A stretch of 64,000 bases of DNA from an uncultured Sphingomonadaceae bacterium. GTDB taxonomy: Bacteria > Pseudomonadota > Alphaproteobacteria > Sphingomonadales > Sphingomonadaceae. The notes under the pieces were generated by a model. That model did not search any database. It was not told the DNA's origin and saw only the letters and a list, made by a program, of their open reading frames with translations. Of this stretch, positions 9,252 to 19,440 are shown piece after piece. The stretch lies in NCBI GenBank assembly GCA_947497315.1, contig CANMFX010000001.1, positions 806,001 through 870,000 of the forward strand, given 5' to 3'. The stretch's first letter is position 1. Each line of letters starts with the position of its first letter. A program made the translations under genes and the position numbers.

Positions 9252-12041
9252 ATGGGACTTGAAGGTCAGGAATTTAACGGTTCACCGGAAACGGAAGAAG
9301 GCCCGAGCTGGCAAAAGAAACATTGGCCGATTGATGATGCCGATGAACTGAACAGCGCACTCGACCCCACGCAAATGGGTGTCGAGATCAAGGCGGCTGC
9401 GGCGAAATCCGGCAAGTCCATGTCCGATGCCGAAGTGGCTTTGGCCGCGGAGAAATCGATTCGGGCGATGATGCTGATCCGCACCTATCGGGTGCGCGGG
9501 CATCTCGGTGCCAATCTGGATCCGCTGGGATTGTCCAAACTGGAGGAACCCGCTGATCTGACCCCTGAATTTCATGGCTTCAAGGCGGATGAGCTGGACA
9601 AGCCCGTTTATCTGGGCGGCGTATTGGGTTTTGAAACCGCGTCGATCAAGGAAATTGAAGCGGTGCTCAGGGCCAATTATTGCGGCTCGGTTGGCCTCGA
9701 ATATATGCATATTGCCGACACGGTGGAGCGGCGCTTTCTGCAGGACCGGATGGAGGGCAAGGACGCCGCCATCCAGTTTACCCCGGAAGGCAAGAAAGCG
9801 ATCCTCAACAAGGTGATTGAGGGCGAGGAATATGAAAATTTCCTCGGCAAAAAATACGTAGGCACCAAGCGTTTCGGCCTCGACGGCGGCGAAGCGATGC
9901 TGCCGGCGCTGGAAAATGTCATCAAATATGGCGGTCAGTCGGGCGTGCGCGATATTGTCTATGGCATGGCCCATCGCGGGCGTTTGAACATCTTGGCCAA
10001 TGTGATGGCCAAACCTTACAAGGTCATCTTTCACGAATTCCACGGCGGCTCGGCCAACCCGGATGAAGTGGGCGGTTCGGGCGATGTGAAATATCATCTC
10101 GGCACCTCCACCGACCGCGAATTTGACGGCATCAATGTACACATGTCGCTGGTCCCCAATCCCTCGCATCTCGAAGCGGTGGATCCGGTGGTGCTTGGTA
10201 AGGTCCGGGCGCAGCAAGTGGCGCGTGATGATCTGACCAAGCATGAGCAGGTATTGCCGGTGCTGATCCACGGCGACGCGGCCTTTGCGGGTCAGGGCAT
10301 TGTCTGGGAATGTCTCGGTTTTTCCGGCATTCGCGGTTATAATACTGGCGGCTGCATCCATTTCGTAATCAACAACCAGATCGGTTTCACGACCAGCCCG
10401 CAATTTGCCCGCAGCTCGCCTTATCCAAGCGACGTGGCGAAAGGCGTGCAGGCACCGATTTTCCACGTCAACGGCGATGATCCCGAAGCGGTGACCTTTG
10501 CCTGCAAAATCGCGATTGAATTCCGTCAGCGCTTTGGCCGCGATATCGTCATCGACATGTGGTGCTATCGCCGCTTTGGCCATAATGAAGGCGACGAGCC
10601 AAGCTTCACCCAGCCAATCATGTATGCCGCGATCAAAAAGCATCCCAAGGTCAGCAAGCTCTATGAGCAGCGGCTGATCGAGGAAGGCGTGATCGACGCG
10701 GATTGGGGAACCAAGACCCGCAAGGCTTTTGCCGACCATCTCGAAGGCGAATTCAAGGCGGCGGATGATTATGAGCCGGACAAGGCCGACTGGTTTGGTG
10801 GCCGCTGGCAGGGGCTGCATATTCCCGCTGACCCTGAAACAGCGCGGCGCAATGTTGAAACGGCAATAGATGCAAAATTGTTCGAAAGTCTCGGGCGGAC
10901 ACTGACCACGGTTCCCGAGGGGCACAAGATTCACAAGACATTGGGCCGCGTGCTGGATGCCAAGGCGAAAATGTTCCAATCAGGCGAAAATTTTGACTGG
11001 GCGACCGGCGAGGCGCTGGCTTATGGTTCGCTGGTTGCCGAAGGCTATAATGTCCGCCTGTCCGGTCAGGATAGCGGGCGCGGCACCTTCTCTCAGCGCC
11101 ATGCCGTCTGGGTCGATCAGGAAACCGAAGAGAAGTTTGTACCGCTCAGCACTGTGCCGCATGGCCGGTTTGAAGTGCTCGACAGCCCGCTTTCGGAATA
11201 TGGCGTGCTGGGCTTTGAATATGGCTATGCCGGGGCTGACCCAAAAACACTGGTACTCTGGGAAGCGCAATTTGGTGATTTCGCCAATGGCGCACAGATC
11301 ATGATTGATCAGTTTATCGCATCCGGTGAAGCCAAATGGCTGCGCGCCAATGGCCTCGTCATGCTCTTGCCGCATGGCTATGAAGGGCAGGGGCCGGAGC
11401 ATAGCAGCGCGCGGCTCGAACGCTTTCTTCAGCTATGTGCGCAGGATAATATCCAGGTCGCGAATATCACGACACCAGCCAATTATTTCCACGTGCTGCG
11501 CCGCCAGATGCTTCGCAGTTTCCGCAAGCCTTTGGTCATCATGACGCCCAAGTCGCTGCTGCGCCACAAGATGGCAGTGTCGAGCGCCGAGGAGTTTCAG
11601 GGCGATCATCATTTCATGCGGATCAAGTCGGATACCAATCCGCCAGCGGACAAGGATATCAAGCGGTTAGTGCTCTGTTCGGGTAAGGTCGCTTATGACC
11701 TGATCGAAGCACGCGATGCGGCGAAGGATAAAAATACTTCGATTGTCCGGATCGAGCAACTTTATCCTTTCCCGGCCGAGCCCTTGGTCGTGCGCCTCAA
11801 GCGGATGAAAAATCTCGAGACTCTGGTTTGGGCACAGGAAGAGCCGAAAAATAACGGCAGCTGGGATTTTGTCCGGCCCTATCTGGAGGATTGTCTGGAA
11901 CAGGCAAAAGTCGGGCCGACTGACCCCGTCTATGCCGGGCGCGTGGCATGTGCTTCGCCAGCAACGGGGCTGGCCTCTCGGCATGTAGAACAGCAGGAAA
12001 AGCTGGTTGCTGAGGCTTTGGGGCATCCGGTAAAAAAGTGA
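9252..12041 (+). CDS. sucA: 2-oxoglutarate dehydrogenase E1 component
   Basis: The thiamine-diphosphate-dependent E1 decarboxylates 2-oxoglutarate and transfers the succinyl group to the lipoyl domain of SucB. The product is about 929 residues, normal for the family. It shows the N-terminal SucB-interacting segment, the MAHRGRLN motif, the ThDP motif beginning GDAAFAGQG and ending NNQIGFTT, and the C-terminal LPHGYEGQGPEHSSAR block. AAGGA at 9240-9244 is seven bases from ATG 9252, so I prefer that start; an in-frame ATG at 9246 is only one base from it. Transcribed with sucD, sucB and probably lpd. Confidence 0.97.
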   Translation: MGLEGQEFNGSPETEEGPSWQKKHWPIDDADELNSALDPTQMGVEIKAAAAKSGKSMSDAEVALAAEKSIRAMMLIRTYRVRGHLGANLDPLGLSKLEEPADLTPEFHGFKADELDKPVYLGGVLGFETASIKEIEAVLRANYCGSVGLEYMHIADTVERRFLQDRMEGKDAAIQFTPEGKKAILNKVIEGEEYENFLGKKYVGTKRFGLDGGEAMLPALENVIKYGGQSGVRDIVYGMAHRGRLNILANVMAKPYKVIFHEFHGGSANPDEVGGSGDVKYHLGTSTDREFDGINVHMSLVPNPSHLEAVDPVVLGKVRAQQVARDDLTKHEQVLPVLIHGDAAFAGQGIVWECLGFSGIRGYNTGGCIHFVINNQIGFTTSPQFARSSPYPSDVAKGVQAPIFHVNGDDPEAVTFACKIAIEFRQRFGRDIVIDMWCYRRFGHNEGDEPSFTQPIMYAAIKKHPKVSKLYEQRLIEEGVIDADWGTKTRKAFADHLEGEFKAADDYEPDKADWFGGRWQGLHIPADPETARRNVETAIDAKLFESLGRTLTTVPEGHKIHKTLGRVLDAKAKMFQSGENFDWATGEALAYGSLVAEGYNVRLSGQDSGRGTFSQRHAVWVDQETEEKFVPLSTVPHGRFEVLDSPLSEYGVLGFEYGYAGADPKTLVLWEAQFGDFANGAQIMIDQFIASGEAKWLRANGLVMLLPHGYEGQGPEHSSARLERFLQLCAQDNIQVANITTPANYFHVLRRQMLRSFRKPLVIMTPKSLLRHKMAVSSAEEFQGDHHFMRIKSDTNPPADKDIKRLVLCSGKVAYDLIEARDAAKDKNTSIVRIEQLYPFPAEPLVVRLKRMKNLETLVWAQEEPKNNGSWDFVRPYLEDCLEQAKVGPTDPVYAGRVACASPATGLASRHVEQQEKLVAEALGHPVKK

Positions 12042-12083
12042 TGATGAGCGGAAAATTCCGCCGATGAAAGTGAGCATAAGACT

Positions 12084-13307
12084 ATGGCAACAGATGTAAA
12101 AGTCCCCGTATTGGGCGAATCGATTACCGAAGCGACTGTGGGCGAATGGCTCAAACAGCCGGGTGACGCGGTCGATGCAGATGAGCCGATTGCGAGCCTG
12201 GAAACCGACAAGGTTGCGCTGGAAGTGCCAGCTCCCGAAGCGGGTACTTTGAGTGAGCATCTGGTTGCCGTCGGCGATACTGTGGAGGTGGGCGCGATTA
12301 TCGCGAAGATTGAAGCCGGCGGTGGTGCTGCGGCGTCGGCAGCTAAAGCTGCTCCGGCACCGGCCGCCGCCAAGGCAGAACCAGCAGCGGATGCATCCTC
12401 TATAACCCTGTCACCGGCGGTCCGCCGTCTGGTGCTGGAGCATGGCGTCGACCCCAGCAAGATTAAAGGCACCGGCAAAGATGGCCGCCTGACCAAGGAT
12501 GATGTCGAGCAATATGTGAAAACCGGTGCCGAGGCGCCGTTGGTTGAGAAGGGTACAGCAAAAGGCGCCGAGGTTCCGACCACCGGGCCAGCAGCTGGCG
12601 GCACCCGTAATGAAGAGCGCGTGCGGATGACCCGCCTGCGCCAGACGGTCGCCAAGCGCCTGAAAGAAGCGCAGGATACTGCTGCGTTGCTGACGACTTT
12701 CAACGATGTCGACATGACCGCCGTGATGGAAACGCGCAGCAAATATAAAGAGCTGTTCGCGAAGAAACATGGTGTGAAGCTGGGCTTTATGGGTTTCTTT
12801 GCGAAGGCAGCCTGTCTTGCATTGAAAGACGTGCCGTCGGTCAACGCGCAGATTGATGGCGATGAAATTGTCTATCACGATTATGTCGATATTTCGGTCG
12901 CGGTGAGCGCGCCCAATGGTCTGGTCGTGCCAGTCATCCGTAACGCTGAAACGATGAGCTTTGCCGATGTCGAGAACACAATCGGCGATTTCGGCAAGCG
13001 CGCCAAGGACGGCACGCTTACCATGGCAGACATGAAAGGCGGCACGTTCACGATTTCGAACGGCGGTGTGTTCGGTTCCCTGATGTCGACCCCGATTATC
13101 AACCCGCCACAATCTGCGGTCCTTGGATTGCACCGGATCGAGCAGCGTCCGGTGGTGATGCCCGATGGATCCATTGAAGCGCGTCCGATGATGTATCTGG
13201 CGCTGAGCTATGACCACCGTCTGATCGATGGCCGTGAGGCCGTGACCTTCCTGGTGCGGATCAAGGAAGCGATTGAAGATCCGACCCGGCTTTTGATTGA
13301 TTTGTAA
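12084..13307 (+). CDS. sucB: dihydrolipoyllysine succinyltransferase (E2 of 2-oxoglutarate dehydrogenase)
   Basis: The 407-residue E2 core forms the centre of the 2-oxoglutarate dehydrogenase complex. In order it has one lipoyl domain with the modified Lys43 in ETDKVALE, an Ala/Pro-rich linker (about 90-120), a peripheral-subunit-binding domain (about 113-150), a second flexible linker, and the catalytic acyltransferase domain ending with [12 protein letters not shown]. It begins 42 bases after the sucA stop. Confidence 0.97.
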   Translation: MATDVKVPVLGESITEATVGEWLKQPGDAVDADEPIASLETDKVALEVPAPEAGTLSEHLVAVGDTVEVGAIIAKIEAGGGAAASAAKAAPAPAAAKAEPAADASSITLSPAVRRLVLEHGVDPSKIKGTGKDGRLTKDDVEQYVKTGAEAPLVEKGTAKGAEVPTTGPAAGGTRNEERVRMTRLRQTVAKRLKEAQDTAALLTTFNDVDMTAVMETRSKYKELFAKKHGVKLGFMGFFAKAACLALKDVPSVNAQIDGDEIVYHDYVDISVAVSAPNGLVVPVIRNAETMSFADVENTIGDFGKRAKDGTLTMADMKGGTFTISNGGVFGSLMSTPIINPPQSAVLGLHRIEQRPVVMPDGSIEARPMMYLALSYDHRLIDGREAVTFLVRIKEAIEDPTRLLIDL

Positions 13308-13328
13308 TCTAGGTAACAACCCTAACTC

Positions 13329-13386
13329 GTCATGCTGCACGTGTTTCAGCATCTACTAAGGTCTCGGAACAAGTTCGGGACGACGA
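13329..13386. repeat. imperfect inverted repeat of the CGTCATGCTG type
   Basis: The sucB-lpd gap contains a degenerate inverted repeat. The left arm, 13329-13355, begins CGTCATGCTG and contains GTTTCAG. The right arm, 13364-13386, contains GAACAAGTTC and ends GACGACG. Relatives of this element (TCATGCTGAACTTGTTTCAGCA type) are common in sphingomonad intergenic DNA. Its place between two operon genes suggests it is tolerated as a transcribed hairpin. Confidence 0.65.
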
Positions 13387-13401
13387 ACCAAGAGGCAGAA
13401 T

Positions 13402-14811
13402 ATGGCTAACAGTGAATTTGACTATGATGTTCTGGTAATCGGCTCTGGCCCCGGCGGTTATGTCGCGGCTATTCGCGCCGCGCAGCTCGGCTTGAAAACC
13501 GCTTGTGTAGAGAGCCGCGAGACACTGGGCGGTACCTGCCTCAATGTCGGCTGCATCCCTTCCAAGGCGATGCTGCATGCGTCGGAGCTTTATCACGAGG
13601 CCCATTCGGGTGCGCTGGAGAAGTTCGGTATCAAGCTGACCGGTGCGAAACTGGATCTCAAACAGATGCACGCGGAAAAATCCAAAGCGGTGGAAGAGCT
13701 GACCGGCGGTATCGAATTTCTGTTCAAGAAGAACAAGGTCGAATGGCTGAAAGGGCGCGGCGCATTTGAAAGCGCGAATAGCGTCAAGATCGGCAACAAG
13801 ACGGTTACCGCGAAAAACATCATCATCGCGACGGGGTCTTCGGTCACACCGCTGCCGGGCGTCGATATCGACAATAGCAAACATGTCGTTGTCGACAGCA
13901 CCGGCGCGCTCGAACTGCCGAAAGTACCCAACCATATGGTCGTCATTGGCGGCGGTGTCATTGGCCTGGAGCTGGGCAGCGTTTGGCTGCGGCTTGGTGC
14001 CAAGGTGACAGTGGTGGAATATCTCGACAAGATCCTGCCCGGCATGGATGGTGACATCCGCAAGGATGCCGCCCGCATTTTCAAGAAACAGGGCTTTGAC
14101 ATCAAGACCGGCACCAAGGTGACCGGTTGCACCGTGAAAGGCAAAAAGGCGACTCTGACCGTGGAACCAGCCAAGGGTGGCGATGCTGAAACGATTGAAG
14201 CCGATGCAGTGCTGGTGGCCATTGGCCGCAAGCCCAATACCGATGGACTGGCGCTGGAAAAGGCAGGTTTGGAAACCAACAAACATGGCCAGATTGAAGT
14301 CGGTCATGATTTCCAGACCGCTGTCAAAGGCGTCTATGCCATTGGCGATGTCACCCCCGGACCAATGCTCGCGCATAAGGCTGAGGATGAAGGCATTGCA
14401 GCAGCGGAATTTGTCGCGGGTCAACAAGGCATCGTGAACCATGATCTGATCCCTGGGGTGGTCTATACCTATCCGGAAATTGCCAGCATTGGTAAGACCG
14501 AGGAAGAGGTCAAGGAAAGCGGTGTCGCTTACAAAGTTGGTAAATTTCCGTTCGCAGGCAATAGCCGCGCGAAGACCAATCGCGACACTGATGGCTATGT
14601 AAAGGTGATCGCGGATGCGGAAACCGATCGGGTGCTGGGTGCGCATATCATTTCATCGCTGGCCGGGACCCTGGTCGCGCAAGTCACGCAGGCGATGGAA
14701 TTTGGCACGACCAGCGAGGATATCGCCTATACCTGTCACGCCCATCCGACGCACAGCGAAGCGGTTAAGGAAGCAGCGATGGCAGTGCAGGGCAAACCCA
14801 TCCACATGTGA
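13402..14811 (+). CDS. lpd: dihydrolipoyl dehydrogenase (E3)
   Basis: Re-oxidises dihydrolipoamide with NAD in the 2-oxoglutarate (and possibly pyruvate) dehydrogenase complexes. The 469-residue flavoprotein has an N-terminal FAD site GSGPGGY (14-20), the redox disulfide C46/C51 in GGTCLNVGC, a second dinucleotide site GGGVIGLE, and the catalytic His-Glu pair in HAHPTHSE near the end. It is separated from sucB by 94 bases holding a repeat, and may also have its own promoter. Confidence 0.96.
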   Translation: MANSEFDYDVLVIGSGPGGYVAAIRAAQLGLKTACVESRETLGGTCLNVGCIPSKAMLHASELYHEAHSGALEKFGIKLTGAKLDLKQMHAEKSKAVEELTGGIEFLFKKNKVEWLKGRGAFESANSVKIGNKTVTAKNIIIATGSSVTPLPGVDIDNSKHVVVDSTGALELPKVPNHMVVIGGGVIGLELGSVWLRLGAKVTVVEYLDKILPGMDGDIRKDAARIFKKQGFDIKTGTKVTGCTVKGKKATLTVEPAKGGDAETIEADAVLVAIGRKPNTDGLALEKAGLETNKHGQIEVGHDFQTAVKGVYAIGDVTPGPMLAHKAEDEGIAAAEFVAGQQGIVNHDLIPGVVYTYPEIASIGKTEEEVKESGVAYKVGKFPFAGNSRAKTNRDTDGYVKVIADAETDRVLGAHIISSLAGTLVAQVTQAMEFGTTSEDIAYTCHAHPTHSEAVKEAAMAVQGKPIHM

Positions 14812-14861
14812 TTTGACGGCACCATTGTTATCGGCGCATATGCTGTAGCGGAGAGAAATAT

Positions 14862-16196
14862 ATGACAATCCCTTCCCTTACAGATCAACCGAGTGCGAAA
14901 GCTGCGGCAGCCGATATCGCCGCAGGAAAACTATCGGCGGTAGAAGCGACAGACGCCGCCATCGATCGGATTGAAAAGCTAGACGGGCCGATTAACGCCG
15001 TGGTCGTGCGCGATTTTGAGCGCGCCCGGCAAGCCGCACGCGATGCCGATGCGCGGCTTGCAAAAGGCGACCAAAGCCCCCTGCTGGGCGTTCCAATGAC
15101 GGTCAAGGAAAGCTTTAACATTGCCGGACTGCCGACCAGTTGGGGCATGGAAGCGGCCGCTGGCAATATTGCCGATACAGATGCTATGGTGGTCCAACGC
15201 CTCAAAGCCGCAGGTGCCGTCATCCTTGGAAAAACCAACGTCCCGCCCATGCTGGCCGATATGTTTTCCGAAAATCCTATCTATGGGCGCACCAGCAATC
15301 CCCATGATCTGGGCCGCTCGCCCGGCGGGTCATCCGGAGGCGGTGCCGCTGCTGTGGCGAGCGGGATGGTAGCAGTGGAATATGGTTCGGACATTGGCGG
15401 TTCGATCCGCGTCCCCGCCCATTATTGCGGTATCTGGGGGCACAAGCCAACCTATGGTGTGGTGAGCGGCGAAGGCCATTTCATGCCGGGTTTTCAGGAG
15501 GGGGCTTTTCGGCCGCTTTCCGTGGTCGGACCGCTGGCCCGCAATGCTGATGATCTGGAGCTGCTATTCGAACTGACACTGGACCGGCCCCTGCCCAAGC
15601 AGTCGAAACCCTTGAGCGATACGCGCATATTGCTGCTCGCCGACCATCCTTGCGTAACCATGGGGGAAGGTATGCGGCAGTGTATGGAAGCTGTCGTCGC
15701 CCGCTTCGAAGATAGCGGCGTTGAGGTGGCGCGCTCCACCACGTTGCTGCCGGATCTGGAACAGCAGCATCGCGATTATCTGCATATGCTCAACGTTATT
15801 ATGACGGCCGGAGCGCCGCGGCCGGACGGTACTGTGGTGACAGCGGCCGATTGGTTCGGCCTGCTCGATGCACAGGCCCGCAACCAGCGGCGATGGCGGG
15901 ATTTATTTGCGGAATATGACTATGTGATTGCTCCGCCATCCAGCATGCCGGCATTTCCCCATGATACCCGACCGATGAAGGATCGAACGCTGGCGATTGA
16001 TGGTGTCGATTACCCCGCTGCTGAACAATTGGCATGGTCTGGATTGGTAACATTTCCGGGTCTGCCAGCGACGGTCCTTCCCATCGGGCAAGTCGATGGC
16101 TTGCCGGTTGGAATGCAGGTTATTGCCGATCGCTATCAGGATCATAGCACCATAGCCGGCGCGCGTCAGATCGGCGCGCTTCTGGCCAGCGAATAG
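14862..16196 (+). CDS. amidase (amidase-signature family)
   Basis: A 444-residue amidase-signature enzyme that hydrolyses an amide bond. The Ser-cisSer-Lys triad is visible: Lys82 in TVKES, the cis-serine Ser157 in SPGGSSGG, and the nucleophile Ser181 in GSDIGGSIR. GatA-type fusion or signal peptide is absent, so it is likely a free cytoplasmic enzyme and not the tRNA amidotransferase subunit. The substrate is unknown. The GGAGAGAA ribosome site is at 14849-14856. It is three bases ahead of the PepSY-like gene. Confidence 0.9.
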   Translation: MTIPSLTDQPSAKAAAADIAAGKLSAVEATDAAIDRIEKLDGPINAVVVRDFERARQAARDADARLAKGDQSPLLGVPMTVKESFNIAGLPTSWGMEAAAGNIADTDAMVVQRLKAAGAVILGKTNVPPMLADMFSENPIYGRTSNPHDLGRSPGGSSGGGAAAVASGMVAVEYGSDIGGSIRVPAHYCGIWGHKPTYGVVSGEGHFMPGFQEGAFRPLSVVGPLARNADDLELLFELTLDRPLPKQSKPLSDTRILLLADHPCVTMGEGMRQCMEAVVARFEDSGVEVARSTTLLPDLEQQHRDYLHMLNVIMTAGAPRPDGTVVTAADWFGLLDAQARNQRRWRDLFAEYDYVIAPPSSMPAFPHDTRPMKDRTLAIDGVDYPAAEQLAWSGLVTFPGLPATVLPIGQVDGLPVGMQVIADRYQDHSTIAGARQIGALLASE

Positions 16197-16199
16197 CCG

Positions 16200-16877
16200 A
16201 TGCACAGAAAATTTTATCGTTGGCATATTTGGCTCGGCTGGCTGATTGGTGTGCCGATCATATTATGGACCGCTTCCGGCCTGTTGATGGTGTCGCAGCC
16301 CATCGAGACCGTGCGCGGCAATCATTTGCGCAGCGAGCAGCCTGCGCTTGATCCGATCATACCGGTTGTGCCTGTTCTGGAAGGCCGAAAAGCGAAAAGC
16401 CTGACTTTGCAGCAAACTACAAACGGTCCATTTTGGGTGATTGCTTATGCCGATGGCGGTAAAAGGCGAGCTGATGCCGAGACCGGAAAATTGCTGCCAC
16501 CGATTGCTGCTGCGGAAGCCAGTGCGCTGGCTATTGCGGCGCGGTCGGATGCTGCTGCGATACAGTCCGTTGCAAAATTTTCGGCAGGCAAAGCACCGTC
16601 GGATTTGCGACGGGATCGCCCATCTTGGCAGGTTATTTTTGAGGATGACGCCCGTTTCTATATCGATGCGGATACCGGTGAATTGCTCGCAGTCCGCACG
16701 CAATTCTGGCGTGTTTTCGATTTCATGTGGGGCTTGCACATCATGGATTTGCAAACCCGTGAGGATACCAGTCATCCGATCCTGATCGGGTCGGCTGCAC
16801 TGGCTCTGTTCGGTTCGATACTGGGCTTCGTGCTGCTGTTCACGCGTGGTGCCCGTAAAAGACGGAAAAGAGATTGA
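16200..16877 (+). CDS. PepSY-domain membrane protein
   Basis: A 225-residue protein with an N-terminal membrane segment (about 9-30), a periplasmic region holding two PepSY-like halves (YADGGKRRADAETGKLL and FYIDADTGELLAV segments), and a C-terminal membrane segment (about 195-215) followed by a basic tail. The layout matches small PepSY_TM relatives that sit in the inner membrane, some linked to metal or redox traffic. The exact role is unknown. The stop overlaps the TTG start of the TRIC gene. Confidence 0.7.
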   Translation: MHRKFYRWHIWLGWLIGVPIILWTASGLLMVSQPIETVRGNHLRSEQPALDPIIPVVPVLEGRKAKSLTLQQTTNGPFWVIAYADGGKRRADAETGKLLPPIAAAEASALAIAARSDAAAIQSVAKFSAGKAPSDLRRDRPSWQVIFEDDARFYIDADTGELLAVRTQFWRVFDFMWGLHIMDLQTREDTSHPILIGSAALALFGSILGFVLLFTRGARKRRKRD

Positions 16878-17506
16878 ATAGCGCGGTCCTTTATAACGCG
16901 CTGGGCTGGCTTGACCTGTTCGGCATCGCAGTCTTCGCGATATCGGGTGCTCTGGTTGCCGCGCGCAACGGGCAGACTTTGATTACCTTTGCGTTTTTCG
17001 CACTCGTTACCGGTGTCGGCGGCGGTACCGTGCGTGACCTGCTGATCGGGGCGCCGGTGTTCTGGGTCCAGGACAGCCGGGTGCCGATCCTGTGTTTGGC
17101 AATCGCGCTGATTGTATGGACAACGCCGGTGCGGATTTGGCGTCCGGCGGCTGTGGACTGGTTTGACGCGATTGGCCTCGCGGCTTATTCCGTCTTCGGT
17201 GCAGCCAAGGCGCTACAACTTGGCATTGATCCGGTACCCGCCGCGATCATGGGTATCATCACCGCTAGCGTGGGCGGCGTCATTCGCGATTTGATTGCCG
17301 GCGAACCGTCGATCATCATCCGACCAGAGCTTTATGTCACAGCCGGCGCTCTATCGGCCTTTGCCTTTGTCGGGCTGGCGCAGACCGGGATGCCCGGAAT
17401 TGCCGCCGCCCTCATCGCCTTTGTCGCCGGCTTCGCTTTGCGGGCGTTAGCGATTGTTAAAGGGCTGTCTTTGCCGACTTATCGCGGTGCCGAGGACAGC
17501 GAATAG
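16874..17506 (+). CDS. trimeric intracellular cation (TRIC) channel family protein
   Basis: A 210-residue integral membrane protein with about seven segments and the two family repeats GGGTVRDLLIG (about 50-60) and GGVIRDLIAGEPS (about 133-145), as in YadS/YicG. Bacterial TRIC proteins form cation channels; the physiological ion here is not known. The start is TTG 16874 overlapping the previous stop by four bases. The last 28 bases overlap the end of the convergent sppA gene. Confidence 0.88.
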   Translation: MNSAVLYNALGWLDLFGIAVFAISGALVAARNGQTLITFAFFALVTGVGGGTVRDLLIGAPVFWVQDSRVPILCLAIALIVWTTPVRIWRPAAVDWFDAIGLAAYSVFGAAKALQLGIDPVPAAIMGIITASVGGVIRDLIAGEPSIIIRPELYVTAGALSAFAFVGLAQTGMPGIAAALIAFVAGFALRALAIVKGLSLPTYRGAEDSE

Positions 17507-19365
17507 CTTCTGAGCAAATCGAAAAGGGCAGGTGTGCTGCTATACAGCCTCGGGCTGGTTCCGACGCATTCCAGACATAATGCCTGTACATCTTCGCGAG
17601 CCATCAAACCGCGGGCAGTCTGCAGCGCTTGAGCAAAGCTTGCCTTTTGCTGCCGCGCGACCCAACCGACCATGCCGGTTACCGGCGTGGCTTTGGCCTC
17701 CCCAAAAGGCGTTCCGCCGAGCGGCAGCCATTTGAACGCTGGTGTCTCCTCAAGATATTTTGCATGATAGTCGCCTTCTTCAAGCCCCGCGCGTTTCGCT
17801 GCTTCGGCCAGTGCTTCTTTCATGCCGCCAAAACTGTCGACCAGTCCCAGCTGCCGGGCGGTACCGCCGTCCCAGACGCGGCCCTGACCGATAGTATCAA
17901 CCTCGGCATTGGTCTTGCCGCGTGCCTTTCCGACGAGGCTGAGGAAATCCTCATAGCTATGCTCTACTCCTGATTGCAGGACGGTGTTGAGATCTTCGCT
18001 GAAACCACCAACAAAATCCGGTTCACCGGACAGGGGTGTCGTCTGCACGCCATCGGCGGTCACGCCCCATTTGCCCAAGGCTTTTTCAAAACTGGGCAAA
18101 ACGGCAAAGACACCAATGGACCCGGTAATCGTATCAGGCTCGGCTATGATATGATCGCCTGCCGCGGCAATCCAATAGCCGCCGCTGGCCGCGACATCCC
18201 CCATGGAGATAACAATGGGAATCTCGGCTTTCTTAATGTCGGCAAGTGCTAACCGGATTTCTTCGCTGGCAAAGGCGGATCCTCCAGGCGAGTTTACCCG
18301 TACAACGAGTGCCTTGATCTGCTTTTCTTCGAGCGCCTTGTAAATCTGTTCGGCAATTCGGCCGCTGGCGGCAATACCGGGTCCAGCGTTGCCGCTGACA
18401 ATTTCTCCGGCGACGGTGATGACACCAATCGCGTCACCGCTGCTGCCTTCAGGGTTGGCGGTGACGAAATTGTCATAATCGATGCTTTTGAAACTATCCG
18501 GTGACGGTTTTGTATCTTCGCCTACTTTTTCCGCAACATAGCGACCAAAGGCCACCCGGTCGCCAATTTTATCGACCAGCTTTTGCTCAACTGCGATCTT
18601 TGTATAGTCGCCTCCGGCGATCTTGATAAGCGTTGCCGGATCATTGGCGTAGGTTTCAATCACCGCTTGTGGACGCGCCTTTTTCACTTCCCCCAGCCAG
18701 CTGTCCCAGAGAACGGAATAGAGTGCGGCTGATGCTTCCTTGGCTTCAGGCGACTGATCGGCACGCATGTAGGGCTCCACCGCACTCTTATAGGTACCGA
18801 CGCGGTATATATTGGCAGTAATGCCCAGCTGGTCGATCAGATTTTTGTAATAAAGCCTGTTACCACCGGGGCCGGTAAAGACAATGCCGCCCATCGGGTC
18901 CATCCAGATCTCATCGGCATGAGCCGCCAGTTGATAACTGTCATCGCTGTAGAAATTGGCGTAGGCATAAATTGGTTTTTCGGCCTGTTTGACCTGCGCG
19001 AGCGCTTCGCCCACGGCATTGAGACTGGTTTGTCCGGCGCCCATGAAAGTGCTCAGGTCAAGAACCACAGCTTTCACCCGGTCATCCTCTGCCGCCGCAT
19101 CAATGGCGCGGACCACATCCCGCAACCGATATTCGCGTACGGTATTCTCGTTATTCGTGAACATGGCGGTAAAACCCTGCTGTGCAGGTTGTTCGACAAT
19201 GACGCCATTGAAATCGAGCAGTAATGCGCCGTCATTAATTGCTGCCACATTGGGGCGGACCGAAAGAGCCGCATAAAGGACAGCGAAGAACAGCAACATT
19301 GCGATCAGGACCAAAGCGTCTTTGATCGCTACCAGAAATTTCCAAGCTGCACGGGCAAACTGCAT
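17479..19365 (-). CDS. sppA: signal peptide peptidase SppA, 67K type
   Basis: SppA is an inner-membrane serine protease that degrades cleaved signal peptides. The product, about 628 residues, has an N-terminal anchor (about 18-37) and two tandem SppA domains as in the E. coli enzyme. The catalytic Ser is in GDVAASGGYW (about 400) and the general base Lys in the N-terminal domain near YRVGTYKSA (about 200). The start is chosen at ATG 19365, ten bases after GGAG and matching the usual family N-terminus; ATG 19374 and TTG 19383 are alternatives. The gene ends inside the TRIC coding region by 28 bases. Confidence 0.93.
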   Translation of the reverse strand: MQFARAAWKFLVAIKDALVLIAMLLFFAVLYAALSVRPNVAAINDGALLLDFNGVIVEQPAQQGFTAMFTNNENTVREYRLRDVVRAIDAAAEDDRVKAVVLDLSTFMGAGQTSLNAVGEALAQVKQAEKPIYAYANFYSDDSYQLAAHADEIWMDPMGGIVFTGPGGNRLYYKNLIDQLGITANIYRVGTYKSAVEPYMRADQSPEAKEASAALYSVLWDSWLGEVKKARPQAVIETYANDPATLIKIAGGDYTKIAVEQKLVDKIGDRVAFGRYVAEKVGEDTKPSPDSFKSIDYDNFVTANPEGSSGDAIGVITVAGEIVSGNAGPGIAASGRIAEQIYKALEEKQIKALVVRVNSPGGSAFASEEIRLALADIKKAEIPIVISMGDVAASGGYWIAAAGDHIIAEPDTITGSIGVFAVLPSFEKALGKWGVTADGVQTTPLSGEPDFVGGFSEDLNTVLQSGVEHSYEDFLSLVGKARGKTNAEVDTIGQGRVWDGGTARQLGLVDSFGGMKEALAEAAKRAGLEEGDYHAKYLEETPAFKWLPLGGTPFGEAKATPVTGMVGWVARQQKASFAQALQTARGLMAREDVQALCLECVGTSPRLYSSTPALFDLLRSYSLSSAPR

Positions 19366-19440
19366 TGTCGTCATTCTCCACAAGAAAGGCGGCTGATCAT
19401 CGCTGACCGCCGCCTTTTATATGGTTATGCCTGCCGGAAA

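Noticed and set aside
9282-10979. 565-codon open frame antisense to sucA
   Set aside because: Long antisense frames arise by chance opposite codon-biased genes. The sense frame is unmistakably E1 and the antisense translation has no domain.
13330-14646. 438-codon open frame antisense to lpd
   Set aside because: It is opposite a clear lpd gene, with no ribosome site and no recognisable motif.
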